Positions 7,423-15,595 of a DNA stretch of 32,283 bases are shown here, one piece after another. Positions within the stretch are counted from its first letter, which is position 1. Each line of letters starts with the position of its first letter. Both the position numbers and the translations under genes were made by a program. This DNA is from CALLPQ01 sp039819545 (GTDB taxonomy: Bacteria; Pseudomonadota; Alphaproteobacteria; Caulobacterales; Parvularculaceae): assembly GCA_039819545.1 (NCBI GenBank), contig JBCBRS010000029.1, positions 1 to 32,283 on the forward strand, written 5' to 3'. The notes under the pieces are model-generated. The model was not told the DNA's origin, did not search any database, and saw only the letters and a list, made by a program, of their open reading frames with translations.

Positions 7423-8358
7423 CTAGAGCACCGGGCGCTTGGCCGTTTTATCAATCGCCAGAGAGAAGATATCGGGCCGCGCGTAGTGGCCAACCACGTC
7501 AAAATCCATCCGTGCCGCAGCGAGCGTGCGCAAATCAATTTCTGCGCGAACCATTGCCTCCCGGCCAAAGACAGGACCCGCAAGCACCTCGCCGAGGGGG
7601 GATACAATCACGCTGCCGCCCTTGATCAAGACGGTGTCAGCGTCCGTGCCCTGCACCGTATCGAAATCGACGGGCACATCCGCACGCGTTAAAAATTGCG
7701 CAGCGCTAACCACAAAGCAGCGCCCTTCCAGAGCAATGGTCGTCATGGTTGACGTCCATTGTGGGCGGTCATCGACCGTCGGTGCACAGTAAATCTCCGT
7801 ACCCTGTGCATATTGTGACAGGCGTAGCATGGGCATATAGTTTTCCCAACAGATCACGGCGCTCAACCGGCCCGACCGCGTCTCAAACGCTCCCAGCGTC
7901 GACCCGTCACCTGCTCCCCAGATCACCCGTTCCGCCGCCGTTGGCATCAGTTTGCGGCGCTTGCCCACGAGCGCGCCTGCCGCTGAAAAACACAAAGCCG
8001 TGCAATATAACGTACCGCCATCGCGCTCTATCACGCCGACAATGATATCACTGCCCACATCTTTTGCATGGGCCGCAATCTGCCTGGTTTGCGGCCCCGG
8101 CACGGTAATGGCACTGTGCGCATAGCGTTGAAAAAGCGCCCGCCCAGCGTCACTGCGCGAGCCCACGGGCGCGCCAAAATGGCTGCCCTTGGGATAGCCA
8201 CCAATAAACGCTTCGGGAAAAACACAAAGCCGGGAATAAGACGTTGAAAATTCCGCGACCGCGTCAGAAAGCAGATCGGCGAATTTTTCCATCGTGCCTG
8301 GCGTATCAAACAGGACACTTCCTGCCTGCACGGCACAAACCTGTGTCACACTGCTCAC
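7423..8358 (-). CDS. nitrilase-branch carbon-nitrogen hydrolase
   Basis: A cytosolic 311-residue member of the nitrilase superfamily. The catalytic triad is E49 in FPEAFIGGYPKG, K136 in KRRKLMPT and C170 in ICWENYMP. The CWENYMP context and the C-terminal FDVVGHYARPDIF segment match true nitrilases (R-CN to R-COOH plus ammonia) better than omega-amidase/Nit2 proteins. Substrate unknown. It starts with GTG at 8358, which overlaps the TGA of the preceding serine hydrolase gene (GTGA), implying translational coupling. It is the last gene of the three-gene aminotransferase operon. Its length is slightly below typical nitrilases (about 320-350). Confidence 0.88.
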   Translation of the reverse strand: MSSVTQVCAVQAGSVLFDTPGTMEKFADLLSDAVAEFSTSYSRLCVFPEAFIGGYPKGSHFGAPVGSRSDAGRALFQRYAHSAITVPGPQTRQIAAHAKDVGSDIIVGVIERDGGTLYCTALCFSAAGALVGKRRKLMPTAAERVIWGAGDGSTLGAFETRSGRLSAVICWENYMPMLRLSQYAQGTEIYCAPTVDDRPQWTSTMTTIALEGRCFVVSAAQFLTRADVPVDFDTVQGTDADTVLIKGGSVIVSPLGEVLAGPVFGREAMVRAEIDLRTLAAARMDFDVVGHYARPDIFSLAIDKTAKRPVL

Positions 8359-10160
8359 TGATCAAGCGCTTTCGCTTCGCTATCTGCGGGATCTTCCCAC
8401 GTCTGCCCCGTGGCATAGGCGCGAAAATACGCATAGGCCTCATCATCAGCGATAGAAGCGGCCCGGCGCCATTTTGAAAGTGTTGGCCGGTTCAAAAGCG
8501 TTTCATCTGTATCAAGAATAAGGACGTTGGGTGTGCCCACTACACCATGCACATCAAATCGCTTTGGCACATCAAGATTACGGTCGCGCTTACCCACATC
8601 CACATAGACAAGCGCATAATGCTCCTCAATCAAGGACCGAAAGCGTGGCTTTTCAAACTTCGCGGCAAGCCCCCGGCTATCATGGCACCAATTTGCACCA
8701 AGGACGATCAGGGTTTTTTGCCCCTCTGCACGCGCGCGCGCCAAGGCCGCGTCAACATCGGCCATGGCATTTCGCGCCGGATCATAGGGGCGCGGCTCAT
8801 CATCACCATGGTGGGCCTCCTGATGGGCCTCGCTTTCAGCCCTTTTTGCCGAAATCATCGCCATTGCCGCGTTCATCACATGGGCCTGCGCAGCGTTAAA
8901 ACTTGGATGGGCACTTGGGGAAACATCAGGTATCGTCCCGGTAATGACGAACGTGATACTCGCTTTTGAGGTGGCGGCCGCGTCTGACATTTTCACATCC
9001 CACGCCCCACTATAAAGCCCATAGGCTTCGCCCGGATGACCGGTAAAAACCACACCGGGATAAAAATCATCCGTCCCCGTTACCGTTTGCGTCCCAAGAC
9101 CATAACCGGTGAAATAGCGATCTTCGCTGTCACCATTTGTTTGCGTCTCGTTCAACTGCCAGGTGGGCGCTTGCATTGGCGCACGCGAACGCATGGCCTT
9201 GATCAAAACCGACAGGTCCCGCGCGCTCGCCCGTAGGCCACCTTGCGGTGAAAAAATGCTACCATTGGTGCCAGGACCATAAGACTGGAGATAAGCGGCA
9301 GGGTTTACGCCATCTTCTGACAGAAGGTTGGCGGCAAGTCGGCGCCGGTCACCATTGCCATCTTTTTGAACCTGCCACTGCCCATCAATCCAACGATAGA
9401 GAACACCGCCGCGCCGCGTGGCCCGGCGCGAGACGCCAAACCAGTTATAGCCCACATCAAGACCGAGGGGATCAAACACCGTCTGCGCCATCAAGCGGTC
9501 GAACCGCATGCCACTGGCACGCTCCATCACCGTTGCGAGAATACCGCTATTGAGGTTGGCGTAGGTGAAATAGGTACCGGGAGCCACCTCACCCTGCCCT
9601 CTTCCTGCCGCCGCAAAAAGCGACGGCCCGCGCGCGTCAAAAAGGGACTTCATTGTACCAGGGGCCAGCACCCAGTACTGTGCCGGGTCGCGGATCGAGC
9701 CCATATGGCTCATCAACTGCGCAGTGGTAATTGCCCGGTCGGGGAACGCAGGGTTCCGCAAGGACCAGCCAAGATAATCCGATACATCCGTAGAAAGATC
9801 AATTTTTCCCACTTCAGCAAGATCGTGGAGCCCCATGGCCAGCGCCATTTTGGAGATGGAGGCAACCCGCACCTTCGTGTCTGCGGTGAGTTTGCGTTTG
9901 CATCGGCCAGTTTTCATATCGGCGATTTCGGCACACCCTGCCGCGCCAGCATAAATCGTCTGCCCGTCCACGGTTACCACGAGGGAAACACCAGCCACGG
10001 GCCCGGCAATATCACCCTCAACGAGCCGTACCAGCGCCTGATCAGCACTATTATTCTTTCCTGCATCGGCGCTTTTCGCCTTTACGCCTTGCCCATGGCT
10101 GCCCCCAGCCAGCACCAGCGCCGCAAGCCACACCCCCATTCGGCGAAAAAGAAACAGCAT
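8355..10160 (-). CDS. serine hydrolase (beta-lactamase family) fused to thioredoxin-like domain
   Basis: A 601-residue exported protein with two domains. Residues 1-24 are a signal peptide. Residues 40-435 form a class C beta-lactamase/DD-peptidase-like fold, with nucleophile motif S101-I-S-K104, Y200-A-N202 and HPG (375-377) in place of the usual KTG/HTG. Residues 440-458 are a His/Glu-rich linker. Residues 460-590 form a thioredoxin-like domain with LGANWCHDSR (488-497), a single Cys (C492) rather than CxxC, and the cis-Pro segment GTPNVLIL. Each domain is familiar; their fusion is unusual. It starts 2 bp after the aminotransferase stop and overlaps the nitrilase start. Substrate unknown; it probably acts in the periplasm. 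Confidence 0.85.
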   Translation of the reverse strand: MLFLFRRMGVWLAALVLAGGSHGQGVKAKSADAGKNNSADQALVRLVEGDIAGPVAGVSLVVTVDGQTIYAGAAGCAEIADMKTGRCKRKLTADTKVRVASISKMALAMGLHDLAEVGKIDLSTDVSDYLGWSLRNPAFPDRAITTAQLMSHMGSIRDPAQYWVLAPGTMKSLFDARGPSLFAAAGRGQGEVAPGTYFTYANLNSGILATVMERASGMRFDRLMAQTVFDPLGLDVGYNWFGVSRRATRRGGVLYRWIDGQWQVQKDGNGDRRRLAANLLSEDGVNPAAYLQSYGPGTNGSIFSPQGGLRASARDLSVLIKAMRSRAPMQAPTWQLNETQTNGDSEDRYFTGYGLGTQTVTGTDDFYPGVVFTGHPGEAYGLYSGAWDVKMSDAAATSKASITFVITGTIPDVSPSAHPSFNAAQAHVMNAAMAMISAKRAESEAHQEAHHGDDEPRPYDPARNAMADVDAALARARAEGQKTLIVLGANWCHDSRGLAAKFEKPRFRSLIEEHYALVYVDVGKRDRNLDVPKRFDVHGVVGTPNVLILDTDETLLNRPTLSKWRRAASIADDEAYAYFRAYATGQTWEDPADSEAKALDQ

Positions 10161-10162
10161 GG

Positions 10163-11350
10163 TCAGCCCCCCTGCGTTGAGCGGAAAAACGTCTCCAGCC
10201 GAGCTAAAGCCTCGCGCAAAACGTCTTCTTTTTTACAAAAACAAAACCGGATGTAGTGCGTCGGCGCTAAGCTTAGCCGGTGATGGTAAAACGCCGAAAG
10301 GGGCACGGCGGTAACCCTTGCCGCGCGGGTCAGATGCGCGCAAAACGCGTGATCCGCCATATCGGTCAGTCCACGGATATCAGCGGTAAGGAAATAGGTT
10401 CCCTCACACGGCAGCAGCGAAAAACCGAGGGTCGTCAGTCCAGACGCCAGCATGTCGCGCTTGCGCTCTAGTGCCCCAGCAAGGCGATTGTAATAAGCAT
10501 CATCATAGCCCAACCCCTCTGCCACAGCCGATTGCAGATGAGCCGGGGTTGTATACCCCATAAATTGCCGTGCTTTCATAATCGCTTCGATCAGCGGCGG
10601 CGCGCCAGACACATATCCCACCCGCCAGCCGGTGAGCGAGAAGGTTTTGCCCGCCGACCCAATCCGTACACAGCGGGTTTGCATATCATCAAAGGTCATC
10701 AGGGGACGATGACGCACACCATCAAAGACGAGATGTTCATAAACCTCGTCACAGACAACTGTGATACTGTGACGGCGCGCCATTTCGGCGATGAGAGATA
10801 ACTCAGCCTCACTGATGATGCGGCCCAAGGGATTATGCGGCGTGTTAAGGGCGATGACGCGGGTTTCAGGCGTAATCGCCGCACGCAAAACATCGGCGTC
10901 AATTCTCCAATGAGGGGGCTGTAGATCAATAACCACCGGCCGTGCGCCCGCCGCCTCAATCATGGGCGCATAGCTATCATAATAGGGCGCAAAAAGTATG
11001 GCCTCATCGCCGGGCTTCAAAAGCGCCAAAAACGAAGCGGCCAGCGCTTCTGACGCGCCAGAGGTGACGAGGACACCCTGTACCGGGTCAATTTCGAGGC
11101 CATAAAATCGTTTATTCGTTTCGGCGACGGCGGCGCGTAGGCGTTCAATTCCCTGAACGGGGGCATACTGATTATTTCCCGTCAAAATGGCGTCAGCAGC
11201 ATGGCGTAAGAGCGGGGCAGGCCCGTCTTCATCGGGAAACCCTTGCCCCAGATTGATGGCATCGTGCTCATTCGCCAGTGCCGACATCACCGCAAAAATC
11301 GTGACCGGTCGGTCGGCAAAAACAGGGTTTAATGTGTCGGCGCTAAGCAT
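10163..11350 (-). CDS. PLP-dependent class I aminotransferase (KAT/YbdL-like)
   Basis: A fold-type I aminotransferase of 395 residues. The PLP lysine is K235 in GSAGKTFSLTGWRVGY. N173 (NTPHNPLGR), D201 and Y204 (CDEVYEHLVFDG) and the carboxylate-binding R368 (HYIRFCF) are all visible. The N-terminal INLGQGFPDEDGP segment matches kynurenine/glutamine transaminase and YbdL methionine aminotransferases, which prefer Met, Gln, Phe or kynurenine; the exact substrate cannot be read off. It is first in a three-gene minus-strand operon with the serine hydrolase and nitrilase. No strong ribosome site is seen before ATG 11350. The leader lies between it and the divergent tRNA-Gly. Confidence 0.88.
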   Translation of the reverse strand: MLSADTLNPVFADRPVTIFAVMSALANEHDAINLGQGFPDEDGPAPLLRHAADAILTGNNQYAPVQGIERLRAAVAETNKRFYGLEIDPVQGVLVTSGASEALAASFLALLKPGDEAILFAPYYDSYAPMIEAAGARPVVIDLQPPHWRIDADVLRAAITPETRVIALNTPHNPLGRIISEAELSLIAEMARRHSITVVCDEVYEHLVFDGVRHRPLMTFDDMQTRCVRIGSAGKTFSLTGWRVGYVSGAPPLIEAIMKARQFMGYTTPAHLQSAVAEGLGYDDAYYNRLAGALERKRDMLASGLTTLGFSLLPCEGTYFLTADIRGLTDMADHAFCAHLTRAARVTAVPLSAFYHHRLSLAPTHYIRFCFCKKEDVLREALARLETFFRSTQGG

Positions 11351-11463
11351 GGCAGAACCATAGGCACCGGCGTCCCTTCCGGCAATGGGGCGCGCCCTGG
11401 TGCGGAAATTGACCTTGCTTTCCCACCGCGATTGGGCTTCATTGCGGGCTCAGCCCATGAGCA

Positions 11464-11537
11464 GCGGGTATAGCACAATGGTAGTGCAGCAGCCTTCCAA
11501 GCTGAATATGCGGGTTCGATTCCCGCTACCCGCTCCA
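11464..11537 (+). tRNA. tRNA-Gly(TCC)
   Basis: A complete cloverleaf with encoded CCA. Acceptor GCGGGTA (11464-11470) pairs with TACCCGC (11527-11533), then discriminator T and CCA at 11535-11537. The D arm GCAC...GTGC and the T arm GCGGGTTCGATTCCCGC are present. The anticodon loop CTTCCAA gives anticodon TCC (11496-11498), reading GGA/GGG. One G-A mismatch sits at the top of the anticodon stem. The convergent GH97 gene ends 1 bp beyond the CCA, so the accessory sugar locus begins right at the tRNA 3' end. Confidence 0.96.
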
Positions 11538-11538
11538 T

Positions 11539-13689
11539 TCACTCAAGCAGATCAACCACCATCACGAAGCCGCCATAGGGCTCCATGGGCACGGGTGTCG
11601 GGATTGCGGGCGATAGCGTGATCGGCGTCACCCCCAATGCCCCCGCATGATCTGCCCGTGACGCAGCACCCGCTTGATCCTGCTCGACCTCATCGCTGTA
11701 GAGCGTTGCGGACACTTCTGCGGTGCCCAGAAAGGACAGGTCGAGCGCCGGGGTCTTGCTTGTCTTTTCGCCATTGATACCCGCCACATACCAACGCCGT
11801 GCATGGCGGCGGGCGACAACAGCATCCTTGCCGGGATAGCCGCTCACATAGCGGGTTTCATCCCACGTGGTGGGCAGTGCCGCAAAAAAGTCTTTATACG
11901 CCGGAGAAAGCGCGCGCAGGCTATCCGGAGCATCGGCAATGTGCTGCAGTCCGGACTCAAAGAGAACTGCCAGCGCAGTTTCATGACCCAAACTCGTCTG
12001 TCTCGGGATCAATTGTTGTTTATAGGTAACCGGCGTATAATCCATGGAGCCGATGACATTGCGGGTAAAGGCGAGCACCGTATTCTGGTAAGGCGCCAAC
12101 GCGCCGTAATCGCGGACACCGCCAAAGGTATAGGCCTCCGCACCCAGCACTGATTCCATCGACATGAGATTGGGCCACGTCCGCGCCCAACCGCGCGGGA
12201 TCGTTGATCCATGGAAAATCACCATAATCTCATGGTCTGCCGCATCGCGCAGGATATCGAGGTAAAGCTGGATCATATCCTGTTTATCGCTATGGAAAAA
12301 ATCCACCTTGATAGCGTTGACACCAAGAGCTTGCAGCCGCTGCATTTCCTCAACACGGCGGAGCGGATCATCCATGATGTTGCGCGGTTGTTCGGTTACA
12401 AAATTGTGCCGCCCTCCGGAATTATACCAGAAGGATAACCCAACACCCTGACCATCCGCATAGGTCACAAGCTCTTCCATGGCTGCATCGCTGATCGTGT
12501 TCCAGTTCGCGTCAACAAGCGCGTAGGGCCACTCCATCTCGGCTGCGAGGTCGATCATGTCCTTTAGCTTGGGCAGGCTGCGCGAGCTTGCGTGATCGCT
12601 GGGCCAACTCCACGCTGACAGACCCGGCTTGATCCAGCTGGTATCGCCAACCTCACTAGGGCTGCTCAGGTGAAAGACGAGATTGCTTTCAACGATAGCG
12701 CCAGGGTCGCGGCCCACAATGCCAATTCGCCAGGGGCCCGCCCACGGCAACTGGGCGGCGGCAACGGCGCGGCCAAAGCCCATACCGCTTTGCGCCAGTG
12801 GCGGCGCGATACGATAGTGACCACCGGGCGCATCAGGGGCAAGATGGCTGCCCTGATCGTCCGCTGTCAGATCGGTTTCATGGATCAGGAGCCACAGCCC
12901 GGTTGAGGTCTCGAACAGAGAAGGAAAACCCCAGCCTGTTCCTTGGGCGCCGGTTTCGGCTGGCGCTTTGCGCACGGTTTGATTGGTGGGCGTACCAATC
13001 GGGACGCCCCGGGTATAAGGCGTCTCATAGGCCGGGGTGTAAACGCCGGCCAGGTCGTAAGGCTGCCCCCAGTGCGTCCCGTCCGTCGCCAGCGCAAAAC
13101 TGGTGGCATCTTCCTCCAACCAGTGAAAAAGAATATCGCTCTCTGGTCGGCGATAGCGAACTCCAAACCCCTCATCAAACACCTGAATATCGATGGCGAG
13201 GCGTGCGGCGGTCTCATCATCGGCAAGCATCAGTGTCATTGTATTCGCACTCACATCATTCTCGCGGCGTTTGCCGGTGAGCATACGATATTGGTGGCGA
13301 ACGGTGTCCCGAACCACAGTTTCCAGGCTCAACGTGCTTCGAAAGTCAGAGCGGACCATGGGGTCTGGTCGCCGCGTGTCGGCAACCGCCGTGACAATCC
13401 CTAAATTTGACCAGGTCAGAACGGGGTCTTCGTCGAGGCTGACGGCATATTGGAAAGCCGTGGTGACACGATCAGCTGCCGGTGTTTCTGGACCGGCTCC
13501 TTGGGAATTACGACGTATCGTGACGGTCAAACGCCCGTTCGGAGAAGAAACGGCCCACTGATCTGCCTGCAGATCATCTTTGATGGTGTCTGCGCTCTCG
13601 CTACTTTCTTTTGTAGCCCGATCACCGCAGCCCAAAATGAGGAGCGGCGCCAGAAGACCTATGAAGACCCGGCAGTGTCGTGCGCGCAT
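11539..13689 (-). CDS. GH97 glycoside hydrolase lipoprotein, probable alpha-galactosidase
   Basis: A 716-residue GH97-family enzyme exported as a lipoprotein: the signal core ends ILG with Cys21 as the lipidation site. An N-terminal beta-sandwich (about 45-300) precedes the barrel (about 345-600; WIKPGLSAWSW, YALVDANWN, FWYNSGG) and a C-terminal beta domain. GH97 splits into inverting alpha-glucosidases with a Glu base and retaining alpha-galactosidases with an Asp nucleophile after barrel strand 4. Here D463 in IKVDFFHSDKQ occupies that position and E512 (SMESVLG) could be the acid/base, pointing to alpha-galactosidase; this is alignment by eye. ATG 13689 has a GGGAGAA ribosome site; an upstream GTG at 13713 would break the lipoprotein signal. 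Confidence 0.85.
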   Translation of the reverse strand: MRARHCRVFIGLLAPLLILGCGDRATKESSESADTIKDDLQADQWAVSSPNGRLTVTIRRNSQGAGPETPAADRVTTAFQYAVSLDEDPVLTWSNLGIVTAVADTRRPDPMVRSDFRSTLSLETVVRDTVRHQYRMLTGKRRENDVSANTMTLMLADDETAARLAIDIQVFDEGFGVRYRRPESDILFHWLEEDATSFALATDGTHWGQPYDLAGVYTPAYETPYTRGVPIGTPTNQTVRKAPAETGAQGTGWGFPSLFETSTGLWLLIHETDLTADDQGSHLAPDAPGGHYRIAPPLAQSGMGFGRAVAAAQLPWAGPWRIGIVGRDPGAIVESNLVFHLSSPSEVGDTSWIKPGLSAWSWPSDHASSRSLPKLKDMIDLAAEMEWPYALVDANWNTISDAAMEELVTYADGQGVGLSFWYNSGGRHNFVTEQPRNIMDDPLRRVEEMQRLQALGVNAIKVDFFHSDKQDMIQLYLDILRDAADHEIMVIFHGSTIPRGWARTWPNLMSMESVLGAEAYTFGGVRDYGALAPYQNTVLAFTRNVIGSMDYTPVTYKQQLIPRQTSLGHETALAVLFESGLQHIADAPDSLRALSPAYKDFFAALPTTWDETRYVSGYPGKDAVVARRHARRWYVAGINGEKTSKTPALDLSFLGTAEVSATLYSDEVEQDQAGAASRADHAGALGVTPITLSPAIPTPVPMEPYGGFVMVVDLLE

Positions 13690-13751
13690 GCTATTCTCCC
13701 AGAGTGCGTTCACAAACCGTGTGATCGTCGATGGTTTCCATCCATCGACTT

Positions 13752-13801
13752 GGGTTCGAACGCGCGAACCCTAAAAAATCTGGACGGTGTTTCTGAGTCA
13801 A
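13752..13801 (-). promoter_or_regulatory. candidate GH97 promoter with palindrome
   Basis: On the minus strand TTGACT (13801-13796) is followed after 17-18 bases by a T-rich -10-like TTTTTA. Just downstream lies the perfect dyad GGGTTCG-N6-CGAACCC (13752-13771), about 63 bp before the GH97 start. It is placed like an operator but its spacing differs from the TTCG-N4-CGAA sites at glpK and glpD, so another regulator may bind. Confidence 0.3.
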
Positions 13802-13829
13802 CAAAACGTAAACGCAGTCTCGTATCCTT

Positions 13830-15344
13830 CTATTCAGCGGGCACCACTGATTGCTGCCATGAGCCTTCAACGACCCGGCCGAAGATAATCCTGTTGGCCA
13901 GTAGCGCAATCGTAACGCTTAGAACCAGGGTCAAAAACATGCCGTGAATTTCATGGAAGGGCTGCCAGGCGAAGATAAAGCTGCCGTAAAAGAAAACGCC
14001 GCTGATCACACCAATGATTGCAGCGCGCGCATCCACATTGCGGAAGGCAAGCCCCACGATAAACGCCGACAAAATTGGCATGGATAAAAGACCATATAAT
14101 TTCTGTACGGTGTTGATGATGCTGGTCTGCGAGGCAAAAAACGGCACGATCAGGATCGCGAGAATGGTGATCGAGATTGAGAAAATACCGCTGAGCTTTG
14201 GCACGTTGCGCGCCTTGCCCACATAAGCCTCATGGATATCACACACATAAAGCGCCGCCGAGGCGTTCAAGATCGAGTTAAAGGTTGTGAGCACCGCTGC
14301 AGCCAGCGCCGCCGCGAAAGCACCCGACAACCATACCGGCAGGATATCACCGACAATCCGCCCATAGGCCGCATCATTGATATCGCCATAAAGCTTGAAC
14401 GCCACGATACCCGGCAGGGTGACAATCACCGGCACAATCAACAGTCGGATACCTGCGGCCGCCAAAACGCCCTTGCGCGCTTCGCCCAGATTGGGCGCTG
14501 CCATGGCGCGTTGGGTAATGGTCTGGTTGGTGCTCCAATAAAATGTCTGGATAAAGATCATCCCGGTCAGGAGAGTGTGCCACGGCACCGGCGTTGGCTC
14601 ATCAGCGCCAAACATACCCTCGCGCCCAAACAGGGTCAGGCGTTCTTTCGGGATTCCGGAGAGATCGAAGCCAATGGCCTTGAGGCTTAAAAAAACAAGC
14701 AGCAGAGCAAGCGACAGAATAAGAACGCCGCTATACGTATCCGAAACGGCCACAGCACGCAGCCCCCCCAGAATAGCATAGGCCGCGCCCACCGCCGCAA
14801 AGACGAGCGACATGATCAAGATTGTGCTGTCCACCTCAAGAAAGGTGCCGACAAATACACGCTCACCAAAAAGCCCCGACGCATCAAGACCGGTCATTGA
14901 TTTCAGGAATAATGATCCCCCATAAAGAATCGCCGGCAGAAAGATAAACAGATTACCCAGCAGAAATAAGACAGAAATCAGGGCACGGATATGTTTATCA
15001 TTATATTTGCGCTGTAATAATTCGGTCGTCGTTGTGCAATTGTTACGATAATAGATCGGCAAAAACACAAATGCCAAAACGAAAAGCCCCACCACGGCGG
15101 CAAGCTCCCACCAGGCGATCAACAACATCTGGCTACCGTTCATGCTCACCAGTTGATCCGTCGACAGATTAGTGAGCGTGATTGATCCTGCGATAAAGTA
15201 CCAGCCAAGCCCACCATTGGCCAAAAAATAATCATGACCTGACCCGCGGTCACCGGCAGCAGCCGCGCGGCAATGGAGCCATGTGAGGAACCCGATAAGC
15301 GCGGTGATCAATACGAAAACCGTTAACTGAATTGGATTGGCCAT
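13830..15344 (-). CDS. SSS-family sodium:sugar symporter (SGLT-like)
   Basis: A polytopic inner-membrane protein of 504 residues (about 13-14 hydrophobic segments) of the solute:sodium symporter family, with GHDYFLANGGLGWYFIAGS near the N-terminus and TNQTITQRAMAA in the middle. Against Vibrio vSGLT from memory, Q64 and E80 fall at sugar-contact positions and Y269 at the inner gate, while the residue matching vSGLT N260 is Gln266 and that matching K294 is hydrophobic. The substrate may therefore be a sugar other than free galactose, such as a galactoside. It lies between the GH97 and TonB receptor genes on the same strand. AGGGAAG precedes ATG 15344. Confidence 0.87.
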   Translation of the reverse strand: MANPIQLTVFVLITALIGFLTWLHCRAAAAGDRGSGHDYFLANGGLGWYFIAGSITLTNLSTDQLVSMNGSQMLLIAWWELAAVVGLFVLAFVFLPIYYRNNCTTTTELLQRKYNDKHIRALISVLFLLGNLFIFLPAILYGGSLFLKSMTGLDASGLFGERVFVGTFLEVDSTILIMSLVFAAVGAAYAILGGLRAVAVSDTYSGVLILSLALLLVFLSLKAIGFDLSGIPKERLTLFGREGMFGADEPTPVPWHTLLTGMIFIQTFYWSTNQTITQRAMAAPNLGEARKGVLAAAGIRLLIVPVIVTLPGIVAFKLYGDINDAAYGRIVGDILPVWLSGAFAAALAAAVLTTFNSILNASAALYVCDIHEAYVGKARNVPKLSGIFSISITILAILIVPFFASQTSIINTVQKLYGLLSMPILSAFIVGLAFRNVDARAAIIGVISGVFFYGSFIFAWQPFHEIHGMFLTLVLSVTIALLANRIIFGRVVEGSWQQSVVPAE

Positions 15345-15459
15345 GGTTGCTTCCCTATCTGTCTGCCGAATTTTCGCCTACGGCTGACAATCATTTCAAC
15401 CACTCTAACCGGTGGTTTTCTATTGGTAGTGTTGCACACTTTTCGCTGATGTATAGCAC

Positions 15460-15496
15460 AAAGAAAGACAGGCGGTGTACGAAGTACAGCCGCCTG
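15460..15496 (-). terminator. putative terminator after the TonB receptor gene
   Basis: Arms 15469-15480 and 15484-15496 pair as CAGGCGG-TGTAC with GTACA-(G)-CCGCCTG around a 3-base loop with one bulge. On the minus strand the hairpin is followed by TCTTTCTTTG. It lies about 100 bp past the receptor stop and before the symporter start, suggesting separate transcripts. Confidence 0.6.
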
Positions 15497-15595
15497 CCAA
15501 GGATGAGCACCCGGGAGGGACGTGCTCAAAACCGTAAACTTCTATGGGGGCAGGGAGCGACCAAAAAATGCACCGCTCCCCGCATGACCCGGTTC

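Noticed and set aside
9366..10256. 296-codon open frame on the plus strand
   Set aside because: It is antisense to the serine hydrolase and aminotransferase genes, His/Arg-rich and without family motifs.
13752..13771. GGGTTCG-N6-CGAACCC as a GlpR operator or terminator
   Set aside because: Spacing is 6 rather than 4 and there is no T-run; kept only as an unknown palindrome near a candidate promoter.
15553..15580. GGGAGCG/CGCTCCC hairpin after the TonB receptor gene
   Set aside because: The loop is long (14 bases) and no T-run follows on the minus strand; the hairpin at 15469-15496 is the better terminator.
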